A stretch of 64,000 bases of DNA from Solirubrobacteraceae bacterium (lineage in GTDB: Bacteria > Actinomycetota > Thermoleophilia > Solirubrobacterales > Solirubrobacteraceae). Positions 35,575 through 44,598 of the stretch are shown here, in pieces; position 1 is the stretch's first letter; every line of letters starts with the position of its first letter. The DNA is taken from contig JANJTP010000002.1 in assembly GCA_024711025.1 (NCBI GenBank), positions 1-64,000 on the forward strand, in the 5' to 3' direction. Below the pieces are notes generated by a model, which saw only the letters and a list, made by a program, of their open reading frames with translations, did no database searches and was not told where the DNA came from. A program made the position numbers and the translations under genes.

Positions 35575-36447
35575 ATGAAGCCCGCACAGTTCCAGCTGCT
35601 GCAGCCGACGACCCGAGCCGAGGCGCTAGCGGTCCTTGCCGAGCAGCCGGACGAGACCGTGATCCTGGCCGGCGGCCAGAGCCTCGTCCCGCTGATGAAC
35701 ATGAGGTTCGTCACCGCCGAGCGGATCCTCGACCTCAACCGGGTCTCCGGGCTCGGGGGCGTCGAGGTGCGCGGCGACCGGCTGGTCGTGGGGGCGATGA
35801 CGCGCCACCGCGAGGCGGAGCTGTCGCCGGTCGTGCTCGACGCGTGCCCGCTCCTCGCCCACGCGGAGCGTCACGTCGGCTACGTCTCGATCCGCAACCG
35901 CGGGACGGTGGGCGGCACGATCGCCCACGCCGACACCGTCGCCCAGGTGCCGTGCGTCGCCGTGGCGCTGGACGCGCGGATCGTGCTCGAGAGCGTTCGC
36001 GGCCGACGGGAGCTCGCCGCGGGCGACTTCTTCGTCGGCAACCTGATGAACGCGCGCGAGCCCGACGAGGCCGTGACCGAGGTCCACTTCCCCGTCCGTC
36101 CCGTCGGCTCGCTGTTCGGCTTCGCCGAGTTCGCCAGGAAGGTCGGGGACTTCCCGCTCGTCACGGCCGCGGTCCGGCTCGAGCAAGGAGCCGGCCTGTC
36201 CAGGTCCGCCCGGATCGCGGTCGGCGGGGCGGGGCCGACCCCGGTCCGGCTCGCGGAGTGCGAGAGCGCCTTGGAGGGCCGGGAGCTGACCGGCGCGCTC
36301 GCCGAAGAGGTCGGTCGGCTCGCCGCCGAGTCCGTGTCGCCGGCCGACAGCCCATTCGTGTCAACCGACTATCGACGCAACCTGGTCCGCGTCGTGGTGC
36401 GCCGGGCGCTCGAGCAGGCGCTGGATTGCGGGGAGGAGCTCAGGTGA
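35575..36447 (+). CDS. FAD-binding subunit of a molybdenum hydroxylase (CoxM-like)
   Basis: A 290-residue medium subunit. AGGQSLVPLMNMR and GTVGGTIAHAD are the two FAD-contacting motifs of the xanthine dehydrogenase/CO dehydrogenase family. GGGAGGAGAG upstream of ATG 35575 selects the start. It passes electrons from the 2Fe-2S subunit to its acceptor. GTGA overlap with the next gene. Confidence 0.92.
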   Translation: MKPAQFQLLQPTTRAEALAVLAEQPDETVILAGGQSLVPLMNMRFVTAERILDLNRVSGLGGVEVRGDRLVVGAMTRHREAELSPVVLDACPLLAHAERHVGYVSIRNRGTVGGTIAHADTVAQVPCVAVALDARIVLESVRGRRELAAGDFFVGNLMNAREPDEAVTEVHFPVRPVGSLFGFAEFARKVGDFPLVTAAVRLEQGAGLSRSARIAVGGAGPTPVRLAECESALEGRELTGALAEEVGRLAAESVSPADSPFVSTDYRRNLVRVVVRRALEQALDCGEELR

Positions 36448-36923
36448 GGGAGATCGAGATCACGGTCAACGGCGAGCGACGGCGTGAGGCGGTGGAGGAT
36501 CGCAGGCTCCTGCTCGACTTCATCCGCGAGGACCTGTGCCTCACCGGCACGCATGCCGGGTGCGAGCACGGCGCCTGCGGGGCCTGCACGGTCCTGCTCG
36601 ACGGCCAGGCGGTCCGCTCGTGCCTCATGTTCGCCGCGCAGGCCGACGGGAGCGAGCTCACGACGATCGAGGGCGTCGGCAGCTACCCCGACCGGCTGCA
36701 TCCGGTCCAGGAGGGGTTCTGGGAGGAACACGGCCTCCAATGCGGCTACTGCACGCCGGGCATGATCATGGCGAGCATCGACCTGCTCGCCGAGAACCCG
36801 AGCCCCAGCGACGAGGAGATCCGCGAGCGCCTCGCCGGCAACATCTGTCGCTGCACCGGGTACGTCAACATCGTCAGAGCCGTCCACCACGCGGCGGCCG
36901 CCGGTCGGGAGGACCAGTCATGA
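36444..36923 (+). CDS. 2Fe-2S subunit of a molybdenum hydroxylase (CoxS-like)
   Basis: A 159-residue iron-sulfur protein. The plant-type ferredoxin cluster uses CEHGACGAC plus a later Cys in VRSCLM; the second cluster uses CGYC and CRC(TG). GTG 36444 overlaps the CoxM stop and has GGAGGAG upstream. It relays electrons from the Mo site to FAD. Confidence 0.93.
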   Translation: MREIEITVNGERRREAVEDRRLLLDFIREDLCLTGTHAGCEHGACGACTVLLDGQAVRSCLMFAAQADGSELTTIEGVGSYPDRLHPVQEGFWEEHGLQCGYCTPGMIMASIDLLAENPSPSDEEIRERLAGNICRCTGYVNIVRAVHHAAAAGREDQS

Positions 36924-39358
36924 GGGATCTCTCCGCCTACTCGGTCGACCACGGCATCGAGATCGCCTCGCCGAACATGCTCGGCGCGAGCGTCAAGCGC
37001 GTCGAGGATCCCCGGCTCATCGGCGGCCACGGCCGGTACGTCACCGACGTCGAGCGTCCCGGGATGTTGCACGCGACGTTCGTCAGGAGCCCCGAGGCGC
37101 ACGCGCTGATCCGCGCCGTCGACACCACGGCCGCGCGTGAGCTCCCGGGGGTGGTCGCCGTCTTCACCGGGGAGGACCTCCGCGAGGCGACCTCGGCGAT
37201 CCGCGCGGACGCCGGCTATCCGACCTGGCAGACGTCCGCGCGCCCGATCCTGGCGGTGGACCGGGTCCGCTTCGTGGGGGAGCCGATGGCCATGGTCGTC
37301 GCCGTCGATCGCTACGTCGCCGAGGACGCGGCATCGCTCGTGATGCTCGACCTCGAGTCGCTGCCGCCGATCATGACGGTCGACCAGGGTCTCGCCCCGG
37401 ACGTCGAGCCGTTCCACGACGGCTGGGAGACCGGCTGCTACGTGACCCGCTCGAAGGAGTCCGGCGACGTCGACGGGCTCTTCGCGCAGGCCGACCACAC
37501 GCTCAAGCTGCGGATGACGACCCAGCGCTACGCGGCCGTCCCGATGGAAGGGCGCGCCGTGGTGGCCGAGCTCGACCCGCACGACGAGGTCCTCACGATC
37601 TGGGACTCCACCCAGGTGCCGCACCTCGCCCGGACGGGCATCAGCCAGCACCTCGGTCACCCTGAGCACCGGGTGCGGATCATCGCCCCGGACGTCGGCG
37701 GGGGATTCGGGCTCAAGTGCATGGTCTTCCCCGAGGAGATCGCCATCCCCTTCGCGGCGCGCGCGCTTCGCCGCCCCGTCAAGTGGGTCGAGGACCGCGT
37801 CGAGAACCTGACGGCCTCGGCCCACGCGCGCGATGCCCGTGACGACCTCGAGATCGCCTTCAACGACGACGGCGAGCTCCTCGCCCTCAAGGCGCACGTC
37901 GTCATCGACTCGGGCGCCTACTCCGTGTGGCCCTACACGGCGAGCATGGAGCTGGGAACCGCGGTCAACCAGATGCCCGGCCCGTACCGCTTCCGCGCCT
38001 ACCGCGGGGAGGGGGCGGCCGTGGCGACGAACAAGACCCCGCACGGGCCCTTTCGCGGCGTCTCTCGCGTCGCGGCCACGTTCGCCCTCGAGCGCGTCGT
38101 CGACGAGGTCGCGCGCTTCCTCGACATGGACCCGATCGAGCTGCGCAAGCGGAACCTCATCCGCAGCGACGAGTTTCCGTGGGAGTCGCCGGGTGGGTAC
38201 GTCTTCGACAGCGGGAGCTACATCGAGTCGCTGGAGAAGCTCGCCGAGATGAGCGACGTCGCCGAGCTGCGCCGCCGTCAGCGCGACCTGCGCGAGCAGG
38301 GGCGCTACATCGGCATCGGGGTGAGCTGCTTCAACGAGCAGACGGCGCACTCGTTCGCCGAGTACGCCGAGCGGGGCACCCCGGTCGTCGTCGGCTACGA
38401 CAAGGCGCACGTGCGGATGGACGCCGACGGCAAGGTGACCGTCTTCGTCGACACGCACGCCCAGGGCCAGGGGCACGAGACCTCCTACGCGCAGCTGGTC
38501 GCCGCCCAGCTCAGCATCCCGTTCGAGGACGTCCGCGTGAGCTTCGGCGACACCGAGACGGCCCCCGCGGGGATGGGCACGTTCGCCAGCCGCAGCATGG
38601 CGATGGGGGGCGGGTCGATCCAGCTAGCCACCCGCGACCTGAAGGCCAAGCTCGTGCGGCTGGCCGCGCACATGCTCGAGGCCTCGCCGGAGGACGTCGA
38701 GCTCCGGGAGGGGATGTTCTTCCCGGCGGGGGCGCCGGCGAGGTCGGTCTCCGTCCGGGAGATCGCGCGCATGGTCCATCTGCAGTCCAACAAGCTCCCG
38801 CCGGGCGAGGACCCGCTGCTGGAGACCTCGTACTCCTACCGCGGAGACCCGGGGACCGGGACCTTCCCCAACTGCGCTCAGCTCGTCGTCGTCGACGTCG
38901 ATCCCGACACCGGCAAGGTGACGCTCCTCGACTACTTCGTCGTCGAGGACTGCGGGCCGGTGATCAACCCGATGCTCGTCGAGGGGCAGATCCACGGCGG
39001 GGTGGCGCAGGGCATCGGCGGCGCCCTCTTCGAGCACTCGCTCTACGACGAGGAGAGCGGCCAGCCGCTTGCCACGACGTTCCTCGACTACCTGATGCCA
39101 GGAGCGACGGACGTTCCCGACATCCGGCTGGAGCATCTCTACACGCCGTCCCCGTGGACGCCCGGGGGCGTGAAGGGCGCCGCGGAGGCCGGGACGACCG
39201 GCTCGCCGGCCGCGATCGCGAACGCGGTCGCCGACGCGCTGAGGGGCTTCGGCGACGTCCTCGTCGACGAGCTGCCACTGACTCCCGAGCGCGTCTACGC
39301 TCATATCCTGGCGGCGCGGGCGGCCCAGGCCACGCCGGCCACGCCGGACCCACGCTGA
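36920..39358 (+). CDS. Molybdopterin-binding large subunit of a xanthine dehydrogenase-family hydroxylase (CoxL-like)
   Basis: An 812-residue catalytic subunit. The Mo-proximal loop reads HGPFRGVSR, not the Cys-containing AYRCSFR of true (form I) CO dehydrogenase, and the catalytic Glu is in GVKGAAEAGTTGSP. It therefore hydroxylates an organic substrate (aldehyde, purine or N-heterocycle type) with water as oxygen source. ATG 36920 overlaps the CoxS stop (ATGA). Needs MCD/MPT cofactor and probably the downstream CoxG-like protein. Confidence 0.92.
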   Translation: MRDLSAYSVDHGIEIASPNMLGASVKRVEDPRLIGGHGRYVTDVERPGMLHATFVRSPEAHALIRAVDTTAARELPGVVAVFTGEDLREATSAIRADAGYPTWQTSARPILAVDRVRFVGEPMAMVVAVDRYVAEDAASLVMLDLESLPPIMTVDQGLAPDVEPFHDGWETGCYVTRSKESGDVDGLFAQADHTLKLRMTTQRYAAVPMEGRAVVAELDPHDEVLTIWDSTQVPHLARTGISQHLGHPEHRVRIIAPDVGGGFGLKCMVFPEEIAIPFAARALRRPVKWVEDRVENLTASAHARDARDDLEIAFNDDGELLALKAHVVIDSGAYSVWPYTASMELGTAVNQMPGPYRFRAYRGEGAAVATNKTPHGPFRGVSRVAATFALERVVDEVARFLDMDPIELRKRNLIRSDEFPWESPGGYVFDSGSYIESLEKLAEMSDVAELRRRQRDLREQGRYIGIGVSCFNEQTAHSFAEYAERGTPVVVGYDKAHVRMDADGKVTVFVDTHAQGQGHETSYAQLVAAQLSIPFEDVRVSFGDTETAPAGMGTFASRSMAMGGGSIQLATRDLKAKLVRLAAHMLEASPEDVELREGMFFPAGAPARSVSVREIARMVHLQSNKLPPGEDPLLETSYSYRGDPGTGTFPNCAQLVVVDVDPDTGKVTLLDYFVVEDCGPVINPMLVEGQIHGGVAQGIGGALFEHSLYDEESGQPLATTFLDYLMPGATDVPDIRLEHLYTPSPWTPGGVKGAAEAGTTGSPAAIANAVADALRGFGDVLVDELPLTPERVYAHILAARAAQATPATPDPR

Positions 39359-39362
39359 GGAG

Positions 39363-40082
39363 ATGCTCGAGAAGATGCCAAACCAGAGCCCGACCGCCGT
39401 CGACGGGAGCCGGATGCCGGCCGTCGAGCGGCCGCTGTCGCTGGCCGAGCACGTCCGCGCCGTCGTTCGCGACGACATCATCTCGGGTCGCCTCCTTCCC
39501 GGCGATCGGCTGAGCGAAGCCTTCGTCACCGAGCGGGCCGGTGTCAGTCGCACCCCCGTGCGCGAGGCGATGCGGCTGCTGCAGGCCGAGGGGCTGATCC
39601 ACGCCGAGCGCGGCCGCGGCGCCTTCGTCGCCTACCAGCTCTCGTTCGAGGAGGCGCTGCTGATCTACCGCTGCCGGCTCGTCATCGAGCCGTTCATGGC
39701 GAAGCTCGCGGCGGAGCGCGCGACGCCCGCCGACGTACGCCGCTGCGAGGAGATCCTCGAGCGCTTCACCGCGGCGGTCGATCAGCACGAGGACACCCTG
39801 AGGATCATCTCGGTCGACGGCGAGTTCCACAGCGCGATCTACGACGCGAGCAACAGCGAGCTCGTCGCCATCTTCCGCTCCTACTGGGCCAAGCTGCAGT
39901 TCCAGCTCTCGGCGCGCGTCTACGGCCGCGAGCTTCCCGCCCGCTTCGGCAAGGAGCACGAGGCGATCCTCGCGGCGATCCGCGAGGGCGACGGGCGCGC
40001 CGCGAGCAGCCTGATGACGGACCACATCAAGCACGGCCAGCGCCGGATCAAGGAGTCGTTCGCCGAGAGGGGCGCGCAGTGA
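39363..40082 (+). CDS. GntR/FadR-family (FCD) transcriptional regulator
   Basis: A 239-residue regulator with an N-terminal winged helix (GVSRTPVREAMRLLQAEGLI at ~60-80) and a C-terminal FCD ligand domain with DGEFHSAIYDAS and EHEAI/DHIKHG His residues for metal and ligand binding. It lies within the operon, 4 bp after CoxL and overlapping CoxG. GAGGAG touches ATG 39363 directly; ATG 39375 would have better spacing. It likely senses a pathway acid and controls the hyuB promoter. Confidence 0.88.
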   Translation: MLEKMPNQSPTAVDGSRMPAVERPLSLAEHVRAVVRDDIISGRLLPGDRLSEAFVTERAGVSRTPVREAMRLLQAEGLIHAERGRGAFVAYQLSFEEALLIYRCRLVIEPFMAKLAAERATPADVRRCEEILERFTAAVDQHEDTLRIISVDGEFHSAIYDASNSELVAIFRSYWAKLQFQLSARVYGRELPARFGKEHEAILAAIREGDGRAASSLMTDHIKHGQRRIKESFAERGAQ

Positions 40083-40795
40083 AGCTCGACAACAGGTTCA
40101 CGATCGACGCGCCGGCCGGCGAGGTCTGGACGACGATGCTGGACTTCGAGCGGGTCGCCGGCTGCGTTCCCGGCAGCCAGGTGATCGGGCCGGCGCAGGG
40201 CGGCGGCCTCGAGGCCGACATCCGCGTCAAGGTCGGCCCGATGTCGATGACCTACCGGGGCGTGGTGGCGATCGTCGAGCAGGACGAGAGCGCGCGGCGC
40301 GCGGTGATGGAGGCCAAGGCCCGCGAGAGCCGTGGCCAGGGCACCGCGACCGCCTCGATGGTCATGGAGGTCCACGAGGGGAGCCCCGTGACGGTGTCGA
40401 TCGCGACCGAGCTCGACGTGACGGGCCGCGTCGCGCAGATGGGCCGCGGGGTGATGCAGGACGTCGCCGGGCGGATCGTCGAGGACTTCGCGAGGAACCT
40501 GCAGGGCATCATCGTCGTCGCCGGCGACGGCTCGGCCGCCGAGACGCTCGCGCCGGACACGGTCGACGCGGCGGCCGTCGCGGCTGCGCCGTCCGCGGCG
40601 CACGGGCCCGACGGCGCTCGCGTCGATGCGCTCACGCGCGGGACCGGGGCTGCGCGGCCGTGGCCCGGCGAGCCCGCGAGCCGCGGGGGCGCGAGCGCCG
40701 AGCTCAGCGCCCGCGCGCTCCTGGTCGTCGTGGTCCGTGGGCGGCTTCGGGCGCTCGGCGCCTGGATCCGTGCGCGTCTGCACCGCCGCGGGTGA
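40079..40795 (+). CDS. CoxG-like SRPBCC protein with C-terminal membrane helix
   Basis: A 238-residue protein. Residues ~1-150 are a CoxG/SRPBCC fold (FTIDAPAGEVWTTMLDFERVAGCVPG), followed by an Ala/Pro/Gly-rich linker and a C-terminal hydrophobic segment (SARALLVVVVRGRLRALG). In CO dehydrogenase systems CoxG recruits the enzyme to the membrane, and the same is likely here. GTG 40079 overlaps the GntR stop. It ends the supercluster, converging on the next gene. Confidence 0.85.
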   Translation: MKLDNRFTIDAPAGEVWTTMLDFERVAGCVPGSQVIGPAQGGGLEADIRVKVGPMSMTYRGVVAIVEQDESARRAVMEAKARESRGQGTATASMVMEVHEGSPVTVSIATELDVTGRVAQMGRGVMQDVAGRIVEDFARNLQGIIVVAGDGSAAETLAPDTVDAAAVAAAPSAAHGPDGARVDALTRGTGAARPWPGEPASRGGASAELSARALLVVVVRGRLRALGAWIRARLHRRG

Positions 40796-40870
40796 GTTGC
40801 GCTGCCTCCGGAACGTGCTGGCGGATCGGAGCGTCGCTACGAGCCCTGCACTACCCGCAGGTGAGCCGCG

Positions 40871-41614
40871 CTACATGCGCCGCAGGGTGAGCGTACGCCG
40901 CTCGTAGGGCGCGGCGCCGAGCGCCGCGTGCAGAGCGGCCTCGTCGTCGAAGCGCTCGGCGAGCGTGCGGGCGGGCACCGTCAGCTCGACCCGCCGGGCC
41001 GCGAGCGGCCACGGGTCGAGCGTCGCCGAGCCGCCGTCGAGCGGCAGATAGCGGACGATCGTGCCGTCGACCTCGGGCAGGTCGCGCTCGGGCCAGCCGT
41101 GGCAGAGGCTCAACGAGAGGGCGTCGAGGCAGAAGAGCAGGTTCGCCTGGCGTTCGGCCTGGGCGCGCCGGGCGGCCACTGCCGCGAGCAGCTCGTCCTG
41201 TAGGGCTCGCTGCTCGGTCAGGTAGCCGCGCACGAGCGCGGCGTCCTCGGCGGGCAGTCGATCCGCGCGGATGTACCGGGTGTGGATGTTCGTGCCGTGG
41301 AGCGAGACGAGCAGCGCCGCCCACGGGCTCTGCGCGAGCACGCGCCGCGGCGCGTCGTGCCAGATCAGGTGGCGCTCGCGGAACGGCGCCTCGACGAAGC
41401 TCGCGGCCCGTCCGGCGCCGGCGAGCAGCGACGGCCGGCGGTCGTAGTCGCTCCAGCCGACATCGTGCTGCTCGACACCGAGGCAGACGTCCTCGAACGG
41501 CTCCGCGCGAGCGAAGCGCCCGTTCCCCCAGGCGTGGGCGATCTGGCCCGAGAGCCAGGCGTGAGCGGGCTGGGTGATCGCCGTCCAGGCGTCGCCGCGG
41601 TCGATGATCAGCAT
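40871..41614 (-). CDS. DUF3891 family protein
   Basis: A 247-residue protein with a HD-like look: many His residues (AHAWLSGQIAHAWG, VEQHDVGWSDYD, SLHGTNIHTRY, CHGWPERDLP), as in the DUF3891 family of unknown function. The start ATG 41614 (MLIIDRGDAW) was chosen at the onset of family similarity. It is monocistronic, convergent with the catabolic cluster and divergent, across 272 bp without recognisable features, from the HdeD-like gene. Confidence 0.8.
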   Translation of the reverse strand: MLIIDRGDAWTAITQPAHAWLSGQIAHAWGNGRFARAEPFEDVCLGVEQHDVGWSDYDRRPSLLAGAGRAASFVEAPFRERHLIWHDAPRRVLAQSPWAALLVSLHGTNIHTRYIRADRLPAEDAALVRGYLTEQRALQDELLAAVAARRAQAERQANLLFCLDALSLSLCHGWPERDLPEVDGTIVRYLPLDGGSATLDPWPLAARRVELTVPARTLAERFDDEAALHAALGAAPYERRTLTLRRM

Positions 41615-41886
41615 CGCTCGATGATCGCGGGGGGCGTCACCCCGTGCCTCGCTCCTTCCCGCGCGAGCCGACGCCCGGCGCGCGTGCACGAGCTGCGCGG
41701 TGATGCGCACCCCACCTCGGAACGCCCGCAGGCGCCGTTGTCGGTCGGACGCGGACTCGGGAGAGTCGAGCAAGCTACGCGGGCCGGCGGCCGGGGGGCT
41801 GTTCGCGGGCGCGAAGAACGCGGCTCTCCAGCGGTGCCTGGAAATCGGACGCCAGCCTCGCCGGCGCTCAACCAAAGGAGCACACC

Positions 41887-42486
41887 ATGACCAGCTCAGC
41901 CGCCACCCCGGGCTTCGGCGGTTCCGCGATCGGTGAGCCGGACGCCATGGAGGCGGCGCGAGGCGTTGCTCGCCTCTGGTGGCTCTGGCTCATCGTCGGC
42001 ATCGCCTGGATCGCCGCCTCGCTTGTGATCCTGCAGTTCGACCAGGCATCGATCACGACCATCGGAGTCATCGTCGGGATCATGTTCGTGTTCGCGTCCG
42101 CCCAGCAGTTCGTTCTGGTCGTCGTCGCGGACTCGCTGCGCTGGCTCTGGGCGATCTTCGGCGTCCTCTTCCTGATCGCCGGCGTGATCTGCTTCATCAA
42201 CCCGAAGAACACGTTCGCCGGCCTCGCCGACATCCTGGGCTTCCTGTTCCTGCTCGTAGGCGTCTGGTGGACGATCCGCGCCTTCATCGAGAAGGAGGTC
42301 AACCCCATCTGGTGGCTCGGGCTGATCGCGGGCATCCTGATGGTGGTGCTGGCGTTCTGGACGAGCGGCCAGTTCTTCATCGAGAAGGCCTACACGCTGC
42401 TCGTGTTCGCCGGGATCTGGGCGATGATGCAGGGCATCACCGACATCGTCCGCGCGTTCCAGATCCGCAGCCTCCGCAAGGTCTGA
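41887..42486 (+). CDS. DUF308/HdeD-like membrane protein
   Basis: A 199-residue protein with six closely spaced membrane segments, matching the HdeD/DUF308 family of small stress-associated membrane proteins. AAAGGAG gives a strong ribosome binding site before the ATG. It is 11 bp upstream of the holin-like/phosphodiesterase fusion and probably cotranscribed. Confidence 0.85.
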   Translation: MTSSAATPGFGGSAIGEPDAMEAARGVARLWWLWLIVGIAWIAASLVILQFDQASITTIGVIVGIMFVFASAQQFVLVVVADSLRWLWAIFGVLFLIAGVICFINPKNTFAGLADILGFLFLLVGVWWTIRAFIEKEVNPIWWLGLIAGILMVVLAFWTSGQFFIEKAYTLLVFAGIWAMMQGITDIVRAFQIRSLRKV

Positions 42487-42497
42487 CGGGGAGTTGG

Positions 42498-44585
42498 ATG
42501 GCGCCGGACGCGACCCCCGTCCCGGTGTGGAGTCCGGAGCGCCCCCGCCTGCGCCCCCTGCGGCTGGCGGGGGCCTGGCTCGCATCGGCGCTGGCCCTGC
42601 TGCTGTCTGCCGGGCTCGTCCCGGGGGCCGAGATCAGGGGCCTCGACGGGGCCGTCGTCGTCGCGGCCATAGTGGCCGCCCTGAACGCCGTCCTGCCGCC
42701 GCTGATCGCCGCGCTCCGGCTGCCGTTCACCGTTGCCGTCGGCTTCCTGCTCGTGCTGGCCGTGGACGCGGCGATGCTCCTGCTCGCCGCGGAGATCGCG
42801 CCGAACGAGCTGCACGTCGATGGCTTCGGCTCGGCGCTCGCGGTCGCGCTCATCGCCTCGGCGGTCAGCACCGCCGTGGGGGCGGTGGCGGGCATCGACG
42901 ACGACACCGCCTACACGCTGCGCGTCGCGCGACGCGTGGCCCGCCGCGCCGGCGAGCCGATCGCCGGCGACGCGTCCGGGATCCTCTTCCTGGAGATCGA
43001 CGGGCTCGCGCTGCCGGTCCTGCGCCGGGCCATCCGCGACGGCACCACGCCCAACATGGCGCGCTGGCTCGCCGAGGACACCCACCGGCTTGTCGAGTGG
43101 GAGACCGACCTGTCCTCGCAGACCGGAGCCAGCCAGGCGGGGATCCTGCTCGGCGACAACGACGACATCCCCGCGTTTCGCTGGGTCGACAAGCCCTCCG
43201 GGGCGATCGTCACCTGCTCCAGCCCCGACGACTGCCGGGCGATCGAGCGGCTGCACGCGAGCGGCGACGGGCTCCTCGTCGGCGGCGGCACGAGCCGCGG
43301 CAACCTGCTCTCCGGCGAGGCCGACGCCGCCATTCTCACGGTCAGCCGGATGGCCGACGAGAAGCGCGCCAACCCCGGCTATCGCGCCTTCCTGGCCAAC
43401 GGTTCCAACGTCACGCGGACGCTCGTGCTCGTGGCCTGGGAGATCTCGCTCGAGCTGGTCGCGGCGGCACGTCAGCGCCGCCGCGACGTGCGTCCCCGCG
43501 GCCACCGCGGCGGCGTCTACCCGCTGCTGCGCGCCGGGATGTGCGTGTTCGTCCGCGATCTGATCGTCTTCTCGGTGCTGCAGGACATGTTTCGGGGCGT
43601 ACCGGCGGTCTACGCGACGTTCGCCAGCTACGACGAGGTCGCGCACCACTCCGGCCTGGAGCGCCCCGACACGCTCGAGGCGCTGCGCAAGCTCGACCAG
43701 CGCTTCGGGATGATCGAGCGCGCGCGCCGGTACGCACCGCGGCCGTACGAGATCGTCGTGCTCTCCGACCACGGCCAGACGCAGGGCGCGACCTTTCGCC
43801 AGCGCAACGGCTACGGGCTCGACGACCTGGTCGAGAGGTCGCTGTCCGCTGGGCGAGTGGGCGGCGTGGATGCGGGCGACGAGAACGCGACGGGTGTCCA
43901 GCGGGCCCTGGACGAGGCGACTGGGCGAAAGGACGGGACCCAAGACGGGGAGAGCGTCGACGTGCGCGAACGCGACGCCGTCGTGCTCGGCTCGGGCAAC
44001 CTCGGCCTCGTCTACCTCACGAGAGATGCTCACCGGCTGACGCTCGAGGAGATCCGCGAACGGCACCCCGCACTCGTGCCCGCGCTGTGCGCTCATCCTC
44101 ACATCGCGTTCCTCCTGGCGCGCTCCGCGGCGGACGGCGCGGTCGCGCTCGGGCCCGGCGGCACGCACCGGCTCGCCGACGGCGTGGTGAGCGGCACCGA
44201 CCCGCTGGCCGGCTTCTCGCCCAACGCGGCGCGCCACCTGCTGCGCGCCGACGGGTTCCCGCACGTCGCCGACCTCGTCGTCAACAGCTTCTACGACCCG
44301 GTGACGGAGGAAGGGTGTGCGTTCGAGGAGCTGATCTCGTTCCACGGGGGGATGGGGGGACCGCAGACGCGGCCGTTCCTCCTGTACCCGACGGGCCTGC
44401 CTGCGCCGGTCGGCCCGCTTGTCGGCGCCGAGTCCGTCCACCGGCTGTTGCGGGCGTGGCGGGCGGCCTGCAACGCGCCCTCGAGCCCTCGTTCGCCGAG
44501 CGGGGGCGCCGGCACGACGGCGGATCCGGATGCCCACGCCCTGGTGCGCGTCTCCTCCGCGGGGAACACTCGCCGCGACGGCTGA
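42498..44585 (+). CDS. Membrane protein: phage-holin-4-like domain fused to alkaline-phosphatase-superfamily domain
   Basis: A 695-residue two-part protein. Residues ~20-135 contain four hydrophobic segments like the Phage_holin_4_2 family. Residues ~155-650 form a phosphodiesterase/nucleotide pyrophosphatase-type domain, with metal motifs ILFLEIDGLA, TGASQAG (Thr/Ser nucleophile region), SYDEVAHHSG, VLSDHGQTQG and a final ELISFHGGMGGPQT. The fusion recurs in actinobacteria (from memory) but its substrate is unknown; cell-envelope phosphodiesters are likely. Start ATG 42498 after GGGGAG. Confidence 0.82.
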   Translation: MAPDATPVPVWSPERPRLRPLRLAGAWLASALALLLSAGLVPGAEIRGLDGAVVVAAIVAALNAVLPPLIAALRLPFTVAVGFLLVLAVDAAMLLLAAEIAPNELHVDGFGSALAVALIASAVSTAVGAVAGIDDDTAYTLRVARRVARRAGEPIAGDASGILFLEIDGLALPVLRRAIRDGTTPNMARWLAEDTHRLVEWETDLSSQTGASQAGILLGDNDDIPAFRWVDKPSGAIVTCSSPDDCRAIERLHASGDGLLVGGGTSRGNLLSGEADAAILTVSRMADEKRANPGYRAFLANGSNVTRTLVLVAWEISLELVAAARQRRRDVRPRGHRGGVYPLLRAGMCVFVRDLIVFSVLQDMFRGVPAVYATFASYDEVAHHSGLERPDTLEALRKLDQRFGMIERARRYAPRPYEIVVLSDHGQTQGATFRQRNGYGLDDLVERSLSAGRVGGVDAGDENATGVQRALDEATGRKDGTQDGESVDVRERDAVVLGSGNLGLVYLTRDAHRLTLEEIRERHPALVPALCAHPHIAFLLARSAADGAVALGPGGTHRLADGVVSGTDPLAGFSPNAARHLLRADGFPHVADLVVNSFYDPVTEEGCAFEELISFHGGMGGPQTRPFLLYPTGLPAPVGPLVGAESVHRLLRAWRAACNAPSSPRSPSGGAGTTADPDAHALVRVSSAGNTRRDG

Positions 44586-44598
44586 CGAGGAGCTTGGC

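Noticed and set aside
36920-39358. Aerobic CO dehydrogenase (coxMSL with coxG)
   Set aside because: The large subunit lacks the AYRCSFR motif with the Cys that binds Cu; the loop is HGPFRGVSR as in other xanthine dehydrogenase-family hydroxylases.
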